This document shows, one piece after another, positions 16,859 to 25,259 of a stretch of 39,707 bases of DNA; position 1 is the first letter of the stretch; each line of letters begins with the position of its first letter. Source of the DNA: a bacterium (lineage in GTDB: Bacteria; CLD3; SB21); the NCBI GenBank assembly GCA_016788215.1, contig JAEUSJ010000001.1, positions 1-39,707 on the forward strand. The letters run 5' to 3'. A program made the position numbers and the translations under genes. The notes under the pieces were generated by a model. The model worked only from the letters and a program-made list of their open reading frames with translations, was not told where the DNA came from and searched no databases.

Positions 16859-17521
16859 ATGGGTATTTTTGCAAGAATGACAGATGTTTTGAAGGCAAAC
16901 GTTAATGATTTGCTGGATAAGGCCGAGGATCCTGAAAAAATGATTAAGCAAATGGTTATCGAAATGGAAGAGGCTGTCAATAAGGCAACTACGGCAGTTG
17001 GGACAGCTATTGCAAATCAGAAGCGCCTTGAGAAACAATTTAATGAGAACAAAAAGCTTTCCGATGACTGGCAAAATAAAGCCATTCAGGCAGTGAATGC
17101 CGGACGCGATGATCTGGCGTCTCAGGCACTTGCAAAGAAAACTACGTATATGAATTCCGCAACTTCGCTCGAGCCGGTTCTGCAGCAAGCGACTCAAACA
17201 GCTGAGCAAATGAAGTCTCAGTTAATGCAGTTGAAAGCAAAACTTGATGAAGCGCGTGTTCGGCAAAATACGTTAATTGCACGACATCAGGCAGCAAAGG
17301 CCAAAAAAATGATTGCCCAGCAAATGAGCGGTATTGGCGGCGGTGCATTTGGTAATTTTGACCGTTTTGAGAAGAAAATTGAGGATGTGGAGTCACAAGC
17401 TGACGCTCATGCAGAACTGGCTGATCAATCATCATCGTTAGATGATGAATTCAAGAAGCTCACCACTGATTCCACAGTTGACTCGGAATTAGCTGCCTTG
17501 AAAGCCCAGTTGGGCAAGTGA
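16859..17521 (+). CDS. PspA/IM30 family membrane-associated protein
   Basis: A 220-residue PspA/IM30 (Vipp1) homologue, a peripheral inner-membrane protein of the ESCRT-III-like superfamily that assembles on stressed membranes. The N-terminal amphipathic start MGIFARMTDVLKANVNDLL is followed by DKAEDPEKMIKQMVIEMEE, the strongest family signature. Long coiled-coil helices run to about residue 190. The Shine–Dalgarno AGGAG is seven bases before the ATG. It follows the YbdK gene by 35 bases on the same strand and may be the last gene of that operon. No pspF-like regulator or pspBC genes are nearby. Confidence 0.92.
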   Translation: MGIFARMTDVLKANVNDLLDKAEDPEKMIKQMVIEMEEAVNKATTAVGTAIANQKRLEKQFNENKKLSDDWQNKAIQAVNAGRDDLASQALAKKTTYMNSATSLEPVLQQATQTAEQMKSQLMQLKAKLDEARVRQNTLIARHQAAKAKKMIAQQMSGIGGGAFGNFDRFEKKIEDVESQADAHAELADQSSSLDDEFKKLTTDSTVDSELAALKAQLGK

Positions 17522-17781
17522 GAAGCTGATAGCACATAGTTATAGTCCGTCAGTGATTATTTTGATGCATAATATATATTATGTAAACTATATTAACATT
17601 CTATACTTCTCTGTTTCTCTGCGAAACAAACTGTTTGAAAAAGAATGATTTTTCCGCTTTTAGTATACAGTAGTATGAGATTGATTGGACGCGCTAACTT
17701 ATAGATAATTTTTCGTAGCTACAGCAGAATGGTCATGATAGTTAAAGCGTAAACGCAAATTAACCAATAATATATCCGCAG
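17522..17781. other. Gap between convergent pspA and merR-like genes
   Basis: This AT-rich, 260-base gap separates two convergent genes. I see no convincing open frame, RNA gene or hairpin followed by a T-run on either strand. How the two transcripts end is not visible. Confidence 0.4.
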
Positions 17782-18117
17782 CTATTTGAGTTCTTTGATA
17801 ATAGTCATGATATCAGATTTTATTTCCTGGAAAAGTTGAATAGTGTCTGTTTCTGTTTGATTAGTAGTGTGAGATCCTTCTTCTGATAACACTTTTTTGG
17901 CCCCCTCAATCGTGTATTTTTCGTCGTAAAGCAGCCTTTTTATGACAAGAATATTTTCAATATCCTCTTTTGTGTAAATTCGATTGCCTGATCTATTTTT
18001 AGACGGCTGAAGAATATCAAACTCATTTTCCCAGTACCTTAAGACATATTGCTTCAGTTGAGTCATTTCACAGACTTCACTAATGGAATAATAGAGCTTC
18101 TTTACTATAACTGACAT
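17782..18117 (-). CDS. MerR-family transcriptional regulator (short)
   Basis: A 111-residue protein with an N-terminal MerR winged helix-turn-helix. The signature is YYSISEVCEMTQLKQYVLRYW (about residues 9–29), then NRSGNRIYTKEDIENILVIKRLL (about 41–63). In MerR proteins this domain binds DNA as a dimer between -35 and -10. The C-terminal part (residues 80–111) is short, helical and has no cysteine cluster or effector-binding domain, so the signal cannot be named. It is the last gene on this strand after ald, 214 bases downstream, and may be transcribed separately. Confidence 0.85.
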   Translation of the reverse strand: MSVIVKKLYYSISEVCEMTQLKQYVLRYWENEFDILQPSKNRSGNRIYTKEDIENILVIKRLLYDEKYTIEGAKKVLSEEGSHTTNQTETDTIQLFQEIKSDIMTIIKELK

Positions 18118-18199
18118 AAATTTATATATTTAAGTTAATAAAGTGTTTTTTTTAGCTTTGAATCCATACAATAAGGTCAAGTAAATAGTGACATTGAAA

Positions 18200-18280
18200 T
18201 CGGAGCACGTAATTGAATTTTGGGAGCACACATCAAAATCTGGAATTGCGTGCTTTTAAAGAAGCCAAAAGGTGCTCCGA
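18200..18280. repeat. 81-base element with perfect 9-bp terminal inverted repeats
   Basis: TCGGAGCAC (18200–18208) and GTGCTCCGA (18272–18280) are exact inverted repeats. Inside, GCACGTAATT (18205–18214) pairs with AATTGCGTGC (18244–18253) with one mismatch, and TTTTGG (from 18219) can pair with CCAAAA (18265–18270). GGAGCAC also recurs directly at 18223–18229. It lies between the ald stop and the merR-like start. It could be a REP-like or small palindromic element or a structured leader. Confidence 0.5.
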
Positions 18281-18331
18281 GACAAATACTACATAAATAA
18301 CACAAACTACACGTAAATTCAAGTATATCAA

Positions 18332-19447
18332 TTAGGTGATAATTGATTCTACAGGATGATACATAAGATCAAAAGCGTCCGCAACACCTTTATAAACAAT
18401 TTTTCCATTGACTATATTGCAGCCAAGTAATAGTTCCCTATTTTTCTTGACAGCATTTTTCCATCCTAAATTGGCTAGTTGGATCGTGTATGGCATGGTT
18501 GCATTAGTCAATGCAACCGTTGAAGTTACTGGAACAGCTCCTGGCATATTAGCAACACAGTAATGAATTATTCCATCGACCGTAAAAATGGGGTCTTCAT
18601 GTGTTGTAGGCCTTGTTGTTTCCACGCAACCTCCCTGATCGACAGCAACATCCACAATAACAGCACCTTGACGCATCGTTTTGAGCATGGATTTCGTTAT
18701 TAGCTTTGGTGCTTTTGCCCCCGGAATTAATACAGCGCCGATAACTACGTCAGCATTTCTAATAGCTTCAGCAATATTGTAGCTATTAGACATGAGAGTA
18801 GTCACATTCTTTGGCATAATGTCATCCAGGTATCGTAACCGGTACAAGTCAATATCCATTATTATAACCTTAGCTCCTAAACCGGCTGCAATTTTTGCTG
18901 CATTTGTACCGACGACACCGCCTCCAATGATTACGACTGTAGCAGGCTCCGTTCCCGGAACTCCACTCATAAGAACTCCCCTGCCGCCAAATGTTTTTTC
19001 CAGGTATTTCGCTCCCTGTTGGGCGGCCATTCTACCAGCCACTTCACTCATAGGGTCCAGCAATGGCAATTTCTTATCTGAGCGTTGGACTGTTTCGTAA
19101 GCAATTGCGATACAGTCAGATTTAATCATTGCTTCCGTTAAGTTCCTATCAGCCGCAAAATGAAAATATGTAAAAACAATCTGGTTTGAGTGAATCAGCT
19201 CATATTCCTGTTTAATAGGCTCTTTCACTTTTACAATCAAATCTGATTTACTATACACATCCTTTGCAGTAGAAACAATCTGCCCTCCAGCCGCAATATA
19301 TGCTTCGTTACTGAAACCACTTCCTTCTCCAGCATTGTTTTCAATAATAACCTTATGGCCGTTCTTAATAAGTTCAGCAACACCAACTGGCAAAAGGCCG
19401 ACGCGGTTCTCCTTTATTTTTATCTCCTTTGGAACGCCTATATTCAT
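18332..19447 (-). CDS. ald: Alanine dehydrogenase
   Basis: A 371-residue alanine dehydrogenase, which interconverts L-alanine + NAD+ and pyruvate + NH4+ + NADH. All four catalytic residues known in the family are at their standard numbers: Arg15 (KENRVG), Lys75 (VKVKEP), His96 (YFHFAAD) and Asp270 (DVAVDQGG). The NAD-binding glycine loop IIGGGVVG lies at residues 173–180, followed by the acidic end of strand 2 (IIMDID, 195–200). The length is normal. It lies 15 bases downstream of the M16 peptidase gene and is probably co-transcribed with it. Confidence 0.97.
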   Translation of the reverse strand: MNIGVPKEIKIKENRVGLLPVGVAELIKNGHKVIIENNAGEGSGFSNEAYIAAGGQIVSTAKDVYSKSDLIVKVKEPIKQEYELIHSNQIVFTYFHFAADRNLTEAMIKSDCIAIAYETVQRSDKKLPLLDPMSEVAGRMAAQQGAKYLEKTFGGRGVLMSGVPGTEPATVVIIGGGVVGTNAAKIAAGLGAKVIIMDIDLYRLRYLDDIMPKNVTTLMSNSYNIAEAIRNADVVIGAVLIPGAKAPKLITKSMLKTMRQGAVIVDVAVDQGGCVETTRPTTHEDPIFTVDGIIHYCVANMPGAVPVTSTVALTNATMPYTIQLANLGWKNAVKKNRELLLGCNIVNGKIVYKGVADAFDLMYHPVESIIT

Positions 19448-19462
19448 AAAGTGTGCCCCTGA

Positions 19463-20794
19463 TCAATAAAGAACCGATACTTGCATTTTTTTTGCAGAAT
19501 GAGCTAGATGACTAGCCGCTTTCTGTATACTTTCGAGTGACAGTTGATCAATATAGTCAGTAATATCAGAAATATTAAGTTTTTTCTTTAGATAGATCTC
19601 GTTCTTTGCCAGCCTTATCATTCTCGTCGATGTACTTTCAAGTCCAAACAGTAAATTAGCTTTGATTTGTGCCTTCGCCATTTTGAGTTCATGTATTTTT
19701 ATAGGATTGGTTAGCAACTTGTTACATTCTGATTTTACAATTGCGATTGATTTTTCGAGATTCTTTTTGTCCGTCGCCAAATAAATTCCAAAAACTCCAG
19801 TATCATACATAAAATCTGCAAAACTATAAATCGAATAGGCCAACCCATATTTTTCGCGAACTCGCTGAAAAAGTCTGGAACTCATTCCTCCACCAAGAAT
19901 CATATTCAATGCCAAAAAATCAAATTTCTTGTTATTTAAATAACTAATATTAATAGGATTACCTATACATACATGGGCTTGTGATATGTTCTTATTAATA
20001 ATTTCCATTTTACCCACCCCGGTTCCGTTTGTAAATATCTTGAATTTGGATGGCCAATATGACCGGTTTATTCGTCTTTGCTCGAACGAGAATTTTGTTC
20101 TAACAAGTTTGGTCAATTCTCTTTCATTAAAGTTTCCGGCAATAGAGATTACCACATTAGATGGGACATAGTACTTGTTATAAAAGGCTACCAACTGATC
20201 TTGCGTAAAACTTGAGACCGTTGTTCGTGATCCCAGTATGCTATATCCTAAGGAATGGTTCTTGAACAACTGGCCATAAAAATGATCCTGTATGCATTCC
20301 TCGGGAGTATCTTCAGTATCTTTGATCTCCTCCAGAATTACCTGTTTTTCACGCCTGATTTCTTTTTCATCGAAAACGGCATTCTGGACTAAATCCGATA
20401 AGACGTCGACTGCAAGCGGAAGATCTTCGCTGAGAATTGTTGCGTAAAAACAAGTTTGTTCTTTACTTGTGAAGGCATTCATATTCCCGCCTACATTTTC
20501 AAGTGCTTTCGCTATTTGAAGTGCGTTTCTCTTTGTAGTTCCCTTAAATACTGAATGCTCAATGAAATGGCAAATACCCATATTAAATGCAGTCTCATGT
20601 CTGCCGCCAACCAAAACCCAAACTCCGATCGTTATGGAACGGAGATTGGGCATATTCTGAGACAACAGCGTGAGCCCATTTTCAAATACCGTCTTCGAAA
20701 AATTATCTTCGCTATAGAGCGTTTTGCTATTCGCCGAGTTAAACGAGTGGATAAAAGAAGGTGATAACCGATTTTTATCGGATCGTTTATTCAT
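19463..20794 (-). CDS. M16-family zinc metallopeptidase
   Basis: A 443-residue, single-copy M16 peptidase (processing-peptidase/YmxG-like). The inverted zinc motif HxxEH is His76-Phe-Ile-Glu79-His80, and the distal zinc ligand region is the REKQVILEEI segment about 75 residues later. GNMNAFTSKEQTCFYA (about residues 105–120) is the typical substrate-strand region. The C-terminal domain has GGGMSSRLFQRVREKYGLAYS (about 301–321), a family hallmark. The ATG directly abuts the pnp stop codon. M16 genes next to pnp are common in many bacteria. The first ~30 residues are poorly conserved, so a later start is possible. Confidence 0.92.
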   Translation of the reverse strand: MNKRSDKNRLSPSFIHSFNSANSKTLYSEDNFSKTVFENGLTLLSQNMPNLRSITIGVWVLVGGRHETAFNMGICHFIEHSVFKGTTKRNALQIAKALENVGGNMNAFTSKEQTCFYATILSEDLPLAVDVLSDLVQNAVFDEKEIRREKQVILEEIKDTEDTPEECIQDHFYGQLFKNHSLGYSILGSRTTVSSFTQDQLVAFYNKYYVPSNVVISIAGNFNERELTKLVRTKFSFEQRRINRSYWPSKFKIFTNGTGVGKMEIINKNISQAHVCIGNPINISYLNNKKFDFLALNMILGGGMSSRLFQRVREKYGLAYSIYSFADFMYDTGVFGIYLATDKKNLEKSIAIVKSECNKLLTNPIKIHELKMAKAQIKANLLFGLESTSTRMIRLAKNEIYLKKKLNISDITDYIDQLSLESIQKAASHLAHSAKKMQVSVLY

Positions 20795-22912
20795 TTAGCT
20801 TTTTTTCTCTGGTTCGTGGTGTGGTTCTCTTTTGATTAAAGCTTTTCTGCTCAATTCATACTTGGTCTTGCCATCGCGAGTCATTATCTCCTGCAAAAGA
20901 ACTTCAACTTCGTCCCCTAGTTTCAGGTATTCTTCGACTCTCTGGACGCGTTTATGATCTATCTCAGAGATGTGGAGGAGACCTTCTTTCCCTGGTAATA
21001 TTTCAACAAAGGCACCAAAATCAGTGATTTTCTTAACGGTTCCTTTATAGGTTTTACCTTTTTCCGGATCCTCTGTCAGACCCCGGATATAATTAATCGC
21101 AATTTCACTACCCTCCGCATTAACAGATGCGATGAAGACCGTTCCATCCTCGCCAATATCGATCTTTGCGCCTGATTTCTCTACTATTTCACGAATAGTC
21201 TTACCGCCCGGACCAATTACTAATCCAATTTGGTCAACTTTGATCTTTATGGTAGTTATTTTGGGAGCAAAAGGTGAAATATCCGGTTTACCTTGAGCAA
21301 TGGTCTGGTTCATAATGCCCATAATATGTATCCGACCTTCTTTGGCCTGAGCCAATGCTTCACGCATAATTTCAAAAGAAATACCCTTGATCTTAATATC
21401 CATCTGGCAAGCAGTAATACCCTTGGCGGTTCCTGCAACTTTGAAATCCATATCGCCCAAATGATCTTCATCACCTAAAATATCGCTTAAGATTGCATAT
21501 TTCTTATCTTCCTTGATCAAGCCCATTGCAATACCGGCAACCGGTGACTTAATTGGAACACCAGCGTCCATAAGCGCCAGTGAACCGCCGCAGACCGATG
21601 CCATAGAACTTGAGCCATTTGATTCCAAAATTTCGCTTACGATACGAATAGTATAAGGGAATTCGTCCTCCTGCGGTAGAACAATCTTCAATGCTCGTTC
21701 GGCGAGATTGCCGTGTCCGATTTCCCTTCTTCCTGGCCCGCGGGACATACGCGCTTCGCCAACTGAGAAATGCGGAAAATTGTAATGCAGCATAAATCTC
21801 TTATCAGATACAGGATCGATACCGTCGATGAATTGTTCGTCAATTTTAGTACCAAGCGTCGATACAACGAGAGCTTGCGTTTGTCCTCTGGTGAACAGAG
21901 CCGAACCGTGCACCCTAGGAAGAAAATTTATTTCGCATGTAATGGGTCGAATTGCAGTCATTGAGCGTCCGTCTAAGCGGCGTTTTTCATCCAATATCAT
22001 GCTTCGCATGTCCTGGTATTGCAAGTCTTCAATAATTTTAGCAATAGCCTTGGAAGAGTCCGGATATTTTTCAGAAAATTGTTCCACCAGAACTTTCTTT
22101 AGCTCTTTCAACTTACTGTTACGTTCTGCTTTGTCGGCAATCCTATCCGCCTCATAGACCTTGGATTTTGCGATCTCGGTAACCTCTTTCAGAAAGGTTT
22201 CATCCAATTTTGTAGGTTCGAATGCTCGCGTTATTCTTTTTACTTCTGCAGCAAGTTGTTCTTGAATAGCAACAATCTGTTTTATCGTCTCATGTGCAAA
22301 CATGATCGCATTTAGCATATCTTCTTCTGATATTTCGTGCGACTCCCCTTCTACCATTGCTATAGAATCCTTTGTACCGGAAACGATAATATCCATGTCA
22401 CTTGACTGCAGTTGTTCGAAGCTGGGGTTGATGATCATTTGGCCTTCAACTCTGCCGACACGCACTGAAGCGATAGGGCCGTGAAAAGGAATGTCGCTAA
22501 CCATCAGCGCAGCCGAAGCCCCAATACCGCCTAAAACGTCGGCATTGTATTCTTTATCGCTTGAAATGACATTCACATTTACGATCGTATCGAACTGATA
22601 ACCTTCCGGAAAAAGTGGGCGAATGGGTCGGTCAATAAGGCGGCTGCTTAGAATTTCTTTTTCGGTGGGTCTTCCTTCCCGCTTGAAAAATCCTCCTGGA
22701 ATCTTACCTGCGGCATAAGCGCTTTCACGATAGTCTACGGATAAGGGGAAGAAATCGACGCCTTCTTTTGGTTCTTTGCTGGAGACAACGGTCGCCAAAA
22801 CGACAGTATCGCCATAACGTACGATCACTGCGCCGTCGGCTTGCCGGGCGACCCTCCCGGTTTCGATCTGAAGGCTTTTTCCGCCAATTTCCATTTCTTT
22901 TGAAAAAATCAT
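20795..22912 (-). CDS. pnp: Polyribonucleotide nucleotidyltransferase (PNPase)
   Basis: A 705-residue PNPase, the phosphorolytic 3'–5' exoribonuclease that works in mRNA decay as a trimer. Two RNase PH-like domains are present. The first includes VIVRYGDTVVLATVV and the second RTRGQTQ-type core (LFTRGQTQALVVSTLG). The active-site acidic loop GDEDHLGDMDFKVAGT is near residues 482–497. A KH domain (IGLVIGPGGKTIREI) and an S1 domain (GTVKKITDFGAFVEILPGKEGL) close the C-terminus. It follows rpsO, as in many bacteria, across a 207-base gap with strong RNA structure that may regulate it. Confidence 0.98.
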   Translation of the reverse strand: MIFSKEMEIGGKSLQIETGRVARQADGAVIVRYGDTVVLATVVSSKEPKEGVDFFPLSVDYRESAYAAGKIPGGFFKREGRPTEKEILSSRLIDRPIRPLFPEGYQFDTIVNVNVISSDKEYNADVLGGIGASAALMVSDIPFHGPIASVRVGRVEGQMIINPSFEQLQSSDMDIIVSGTKDSIAMVEGESHEISEEDMLNAIMFAHETIKQIVAIQEQLAAEVKRITRAFEPTKLDETFLKEVTEIAKSKVYEADRIADKAERNSKLKELKKVLVEQFSEKYPDSSKAIAKIIEDLQYQDMRSMILDEKRRLDGRSMTAIRPITCEINFLPRVHGSALFTRGQTQALVVSTLGTKIDEQFIDGIDPVSDKRFMLHYNFPHFSVGEARMSRGPGRREIGHGNLAERALKIVLPQEDEFPYTIRIVSEILESNGSSSMASVCGGSLALMDAGVPIKSPVAGIAMGLIKEDKKYAILSDILGDEDHLGDMDFKVAGTAKGITACQMDIKIKGISFEIMREALAQAKEGRIHIMGIMNQTIAQGKPDISPFAPKITTIKIKVDQIGLVIGPGGKTIREIVEKSGAKIDIGEDGTVFIASVNAEGSEIAINYIRGLTEDPEKGKTYKGTVKKITDFGAFVEILPGKEGLLHISEIDHKRVQRVEEYLKLGDEVEVLLQEIMTRDGKTKYELSRKALIKREPHHEPEKKS

Positions 22913-22950
22913 GAGTACTTACTCCTAGTTAAATTAAGTGATGAATTCAC

Positions 22951-23064
22951 TTGAATAGCGGTAAGCACATCGAGATTTTTTTTAGAACGTCAGCCTAAAT
23001 GAATTCTTAAAAATAAAACCCATTTAGAATGACGAAATAAAAAACCTCACTTATCGCTATTCAA
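22951..23064 (-). promoter_or_regulatory. Long imperfect hairpin in the pnp leader
   Basis: The outer arms (23064–23050 and 22965–22951 on the minus strand) pair over 15 bases with one A·C mismatch. Inside, GAG/CTC and T-run/A-run segments pair. CGTCA/TGACG (23034–23030 with 22992–22988) and CTAAATG/CATTTAG (23027–23021 with 23001–22995) follow. The result is one long, nearly continuous stem of about 114 nt ending 38 bases before the pnp ATG. In E. coli a long pnp leader stem is cut by RNase III and used for PNPase autoregulation; a similar role is inferred here. Confidence 0.6.
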
Positions 23065-23078
23065 ATTAATGTATAAAT

Positions 23079-23113
23079 GACAAAAGTTAAACCGTATAAG
23101 TTTAACTTTTGTC
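23079..23113. other. Stable 14-bp hairpin after rpsO
   Basis: GACAAAAGTTAAAC (23079–23092) pairs perfectly with GTTTAACTTTTGTC (23100–23113) over seven bases, just after the rpsO stop. In the rpsO direction the T-run after it is poor (ATTTATAC), so it may be a weak terminator, a decay barrier or a processing stem between rpsO and pnp. In the plus direction a better T-rich stretch follows, but no plus-strand gene needs it. Confidence 0.55.
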
Positions 23114-23119
23114 GTTTTG

Positions 23120-23392
23120 TTATTTTCTTATGCCTAATTCGGCTATCAATGACCGATATTTTTCAATATCTTTCTTGGTCAAATAAGTCAGCAAACGCTT
23201 CCGCTGCCCGACCATTTTCAATAGGGATCGGCGGGAACTGTGATCTTTAGCATGCGTTTGCAGATGTTTGGTCAAATCATTAATGTGTTGAGTTAATAAA
23301 GCAATTTGAACCTCAGAAGCGCCGGTATTTTTTTCCGAGCCGCCGCTGTATTTCTTGATAGTTTCAAGCCTCATTTCTTTCGTAACTGCCAT
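23120..23392 (-). CDS. rpsO: 30S ribosomal protein S15
   Basis: A 90-residue S15, the standard length, a primary 16S rRNA-binding protein of the central domain. Family landmarks are [20 protein letters not shown] (about residues 24–43), [20 protein letters not shown] (about 47–66, rRNA-binding face) and LLTYL. An AAGGAG lies about 12 bases before the ATG. It has its own promoter in the 102-base gap after ribF, so it can be expressed apart from the upstream operon. pnp follows. Confidence 0.98.
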   Translation of the reverse strand: MAVTKEMRLETIKKYSGGSEKNTGASEVQIALLTQHINDLTKHLQTHAKDHSSRRSLLKMVGQRKRLLTYLTKKDIEKYRSLIAELGIRK

Positions 23393-23449
23393 GGTACTTA
23401 TTTTCTCCTTCTATTTTTTTGTTTATACCATTTTATATAAGTTGCACGG

Positions 23450-23478
23450 AATATATAGAAATTATTCTTATGAATCAA
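23450..23478 (-). promoter_or_regulatory. Promoter for rpsO–pnp
   Basis: On the minus strand TTGATT (23478–23473) and TATATT (23455–23450) are spaced by 17 bases in the ribF–rpsO gap. The predicted start lies about 50 bases before the rpsO ATG. Confidence 0.6.
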
Positions 23479-23494
23479 ATAGTTTATTAAAAAC

Positions 23495-24433
23495 TTAATT
23501 TATTGGAAATCCTTTATTTAATGCTGTTTTTATATCTTCGGAAATCTGCCTTTGGAGTTCTTCAATGGAATTGAATTTTGTTTCATCACGCATTCGGTAC
23601 AAAAACTCTATTTGTATTTCATTATCGTAGACGTTATTGGAAAAATCAAGTATATGGGTCTCAATAATCGCCTCATCGGCGTTCGTAAAAGTTGGTCTAG
23701 ATCCAACATTAGTTACCGCTCTGTATTTAATGTTTCTTAGATGAACGAAACAGGCATATACCCCATTTTTTGGTATTAATTTAAGAGGATGCCCTGCAAT
23801 ATTTGCTGTTGGATAACCAATCCTCCTTCCTCTGCCGTCGCCTCTGACTATTTTTCCAGAATAAAGATATGGGCGGTTAAGAAATTGGTTTGCCTTTTCT
23901 ATATGTCCTTCACGGATAAGTCTACGTATCAATGTGCTATTTATTACCGTATCCTCGTGTGCGATAGCGTTGATCTGATTTACCTCAAAACCGTAACTGC
24001 GAGACAGGCGCATCATGAGGTCGAAATTTCCACTTCTGTTTTTTCCGAATACGTGATCATGCCCAATGACGCATTTTGCCATTCCAATTTTATTTAGCAG
24101 GATATCCTTAATAAATTCCTCACCGGTCTTGGACGCTAATTCTTTATCAAACTTGGCCACAACAAGGACATCCACTCCTAATTTATCCAGTATGTCTGCC
24201 TTTTCCTCGATAGTTGTCAATATACGTATTTGTGGTGTTCGTTCAGGTCGAATGATGGTTTGTGGATGGGGTTCAAATGTTAGTAAGACACTACGCCAAT
24301 CTCTAAGGCTCGATTCTTTAACAAGCGATTTCAGAATTTCCTGATGGCCTCTATGGATTCCGTCAAACGTTCCAATCGTTATAATCGAATTTTTTGAATA
24401 CGTGATATTTTCAAGGTCAGTTTGAATGAGCAT
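23495..24433 (-). CDS. ribF: Bifunctional riboflavin kinase/FAD synthetase
   Basis: A 312-residue RibF, which phosphorylates riboflavin to FMN and then adenylylates FMN to FAD. The N-terminal adenylyltransferase domain has GTFDGIHRGHQ (residues 21–31, the nucleotidyltransferase motif). The segment GEEFIKDILLNKIG and the motif VIGHDHVFGKNRSGN lie near residues 108–150. The C-terminal riboflavin kinase domain begins about residue 185 and carries GDGRGRRIGYPTANI near 200 and the catalytic Glu in EAIIETHILDF. It overlaps the truB stop by 17 bases, so the two are translationally linked. truB–ribF–rpsO–pnp is a common order. Confidence 0.97.
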   Translation of the reverse strand: MLIQTDLENITYSKNSIITIGTFDGIHRGHQEILKSLVKESSLRDWRSVLLTFEPHPQTIIRPERTPQIRILTTIEEKADILDKLGVDVLVVAKFDKELASKTGEEFIKDILLNKIGMAKCVIGHDHVFGKNRSGNFDLMMRLSRSYGFEVNQINAIAHEDTVINSTLIRRLIREGHIEKANQFLNRPYLYSGKIVRGDGRGRRIGYPTANIAGHPLKLIPKNGVYACFVHLRNIKYRAVTNVGSRPTFTNADEAIIETHILDFSNNVYDNEIQIEFLYRMRDETKFNSIEELQRQISEDIKTALNKGFPIN

Positions 24434-25259
24434 TCGCGCTTTTTAATGAGTTAATTACTAATGCGATTTGCTCGATAGATAACGCATCATCGCATGAATA
24501 GGTTCCGATTGATTCTCTCTTCAGGCTTTTTACATATGCACCGCATCCGATTTTGTTACCAAAGTCGCGAGCTATAGCTCTGACGTAAGTGCCTTTGGAA
24601 CAGCGAATACGTGTTTGCATTATAGGTTTTTTGTAATCAAGTATATCAAACAACTCGATTAGAATTTTACGCGGCTTGAGGTCAGGAGAATGTCCCTTAC
24701 GAGCGAGCTTATAAGATGGCGTGCCGTTAACCTTTATGGCGGAATACGCAGGAGGCATTTGTTCAACCTCTCTTGCAAGCTCCATCGCAATTGCAGCAAG
24801 TTTTTCAATTGTATAATCTCCAACCGCTCCAATGTCGATTACTGCGCCGTCGCAATCCAGGGTATCGGTTGTTTTTCCTAATTCAAATTCATTCAGATAA
24901 GTTTTTGATAACCCGGCAAATGTATCCACAGTCTTTGTCGCTTTGCCCGTACATACGATTAATAAACCTGTTGCAAAAGGGTCTAAAGTTCCGCAATGCC
25001 CAACTTTTTTTGCCCTCGTTATATTTCGAATTTTATTTACGACATCAAAGGAAGTCCATCCGGCAGGTTTATTAACAAGAATTACAGTCCCATGATCGAA
25101 AAAATTAGATATGGCAGTACGATCGACGGCTAACAGAACAGAACCAAAAATTGAATTGAGAGTTTGGGTTGTAATCAGCGGGAATTCATGAGTTGAGTTT
25201 TTCACTGTGGATTTCTCTAAATATCTGTTCGATTTTGTCGGCGTTTTGTTGGCTTTCAT
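24417..25259 (-). CDS. truB: tRNA pseudouridine(55) synthase TruB
   Basis: TruB makes Ψ55 in the T loop of tRNA. The catalytic Asp is in GHCGTLDPFATG (Asp93 when counted from 25259), preceded by VNKPAGWTSFDVVNKIR (about residues 62–78). The conserved RCSKGTYVRAIARDFG lies near 210–225. The start is uncertain: the family normally begins a few residues before GTVILVNKP (about residue 57). No ATG, GTG or TTG occurs in frame between that point and GTG at 25205 (residue 19) or ATG at 25259. Both starts overlap the 3' end of rbfA, so this TruB has a 38- or 56-residue extra N-terminus. Confidence 0.92.
   Translation of the reverse strand: MKANKTPTKSNRYLEKSTVKNSTHEFPLITTQTLNSIFGSVLLAVDRTAISNFFDHGTVILVNKPAGWTSFDVVNKIRNITRAKKVGHCGTLDPFATGLLIVCTGKATKTVDTFAGLSKTYLNEFELGKTTDTLDCDGAVIDIGAVGDYTIEKLAAIAMELAREVEQMPPAYSAIKVNGTPSYKLARKGHSPDLKPRKILIELFDILDYKKPIMQTRIRCSKGTYVRAIARDFGNKIGCGAYVKSLKRESIGTYSCDDALSIEQIALVINSLKSANAHSN

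Noticed and set aside
17522-17781. Possible small gene or terminator between pspA and the merR-like gene
   Set aside because: No frame with a ribosome-binding site and no hairpin with a T-run was found on either strand.
23079-23113. Hairpin after rpsO as a strong terminator
   Set aside because: In the rpsO direction no real T-run follows the stem, and pnp downstream is probably co-transcribed.
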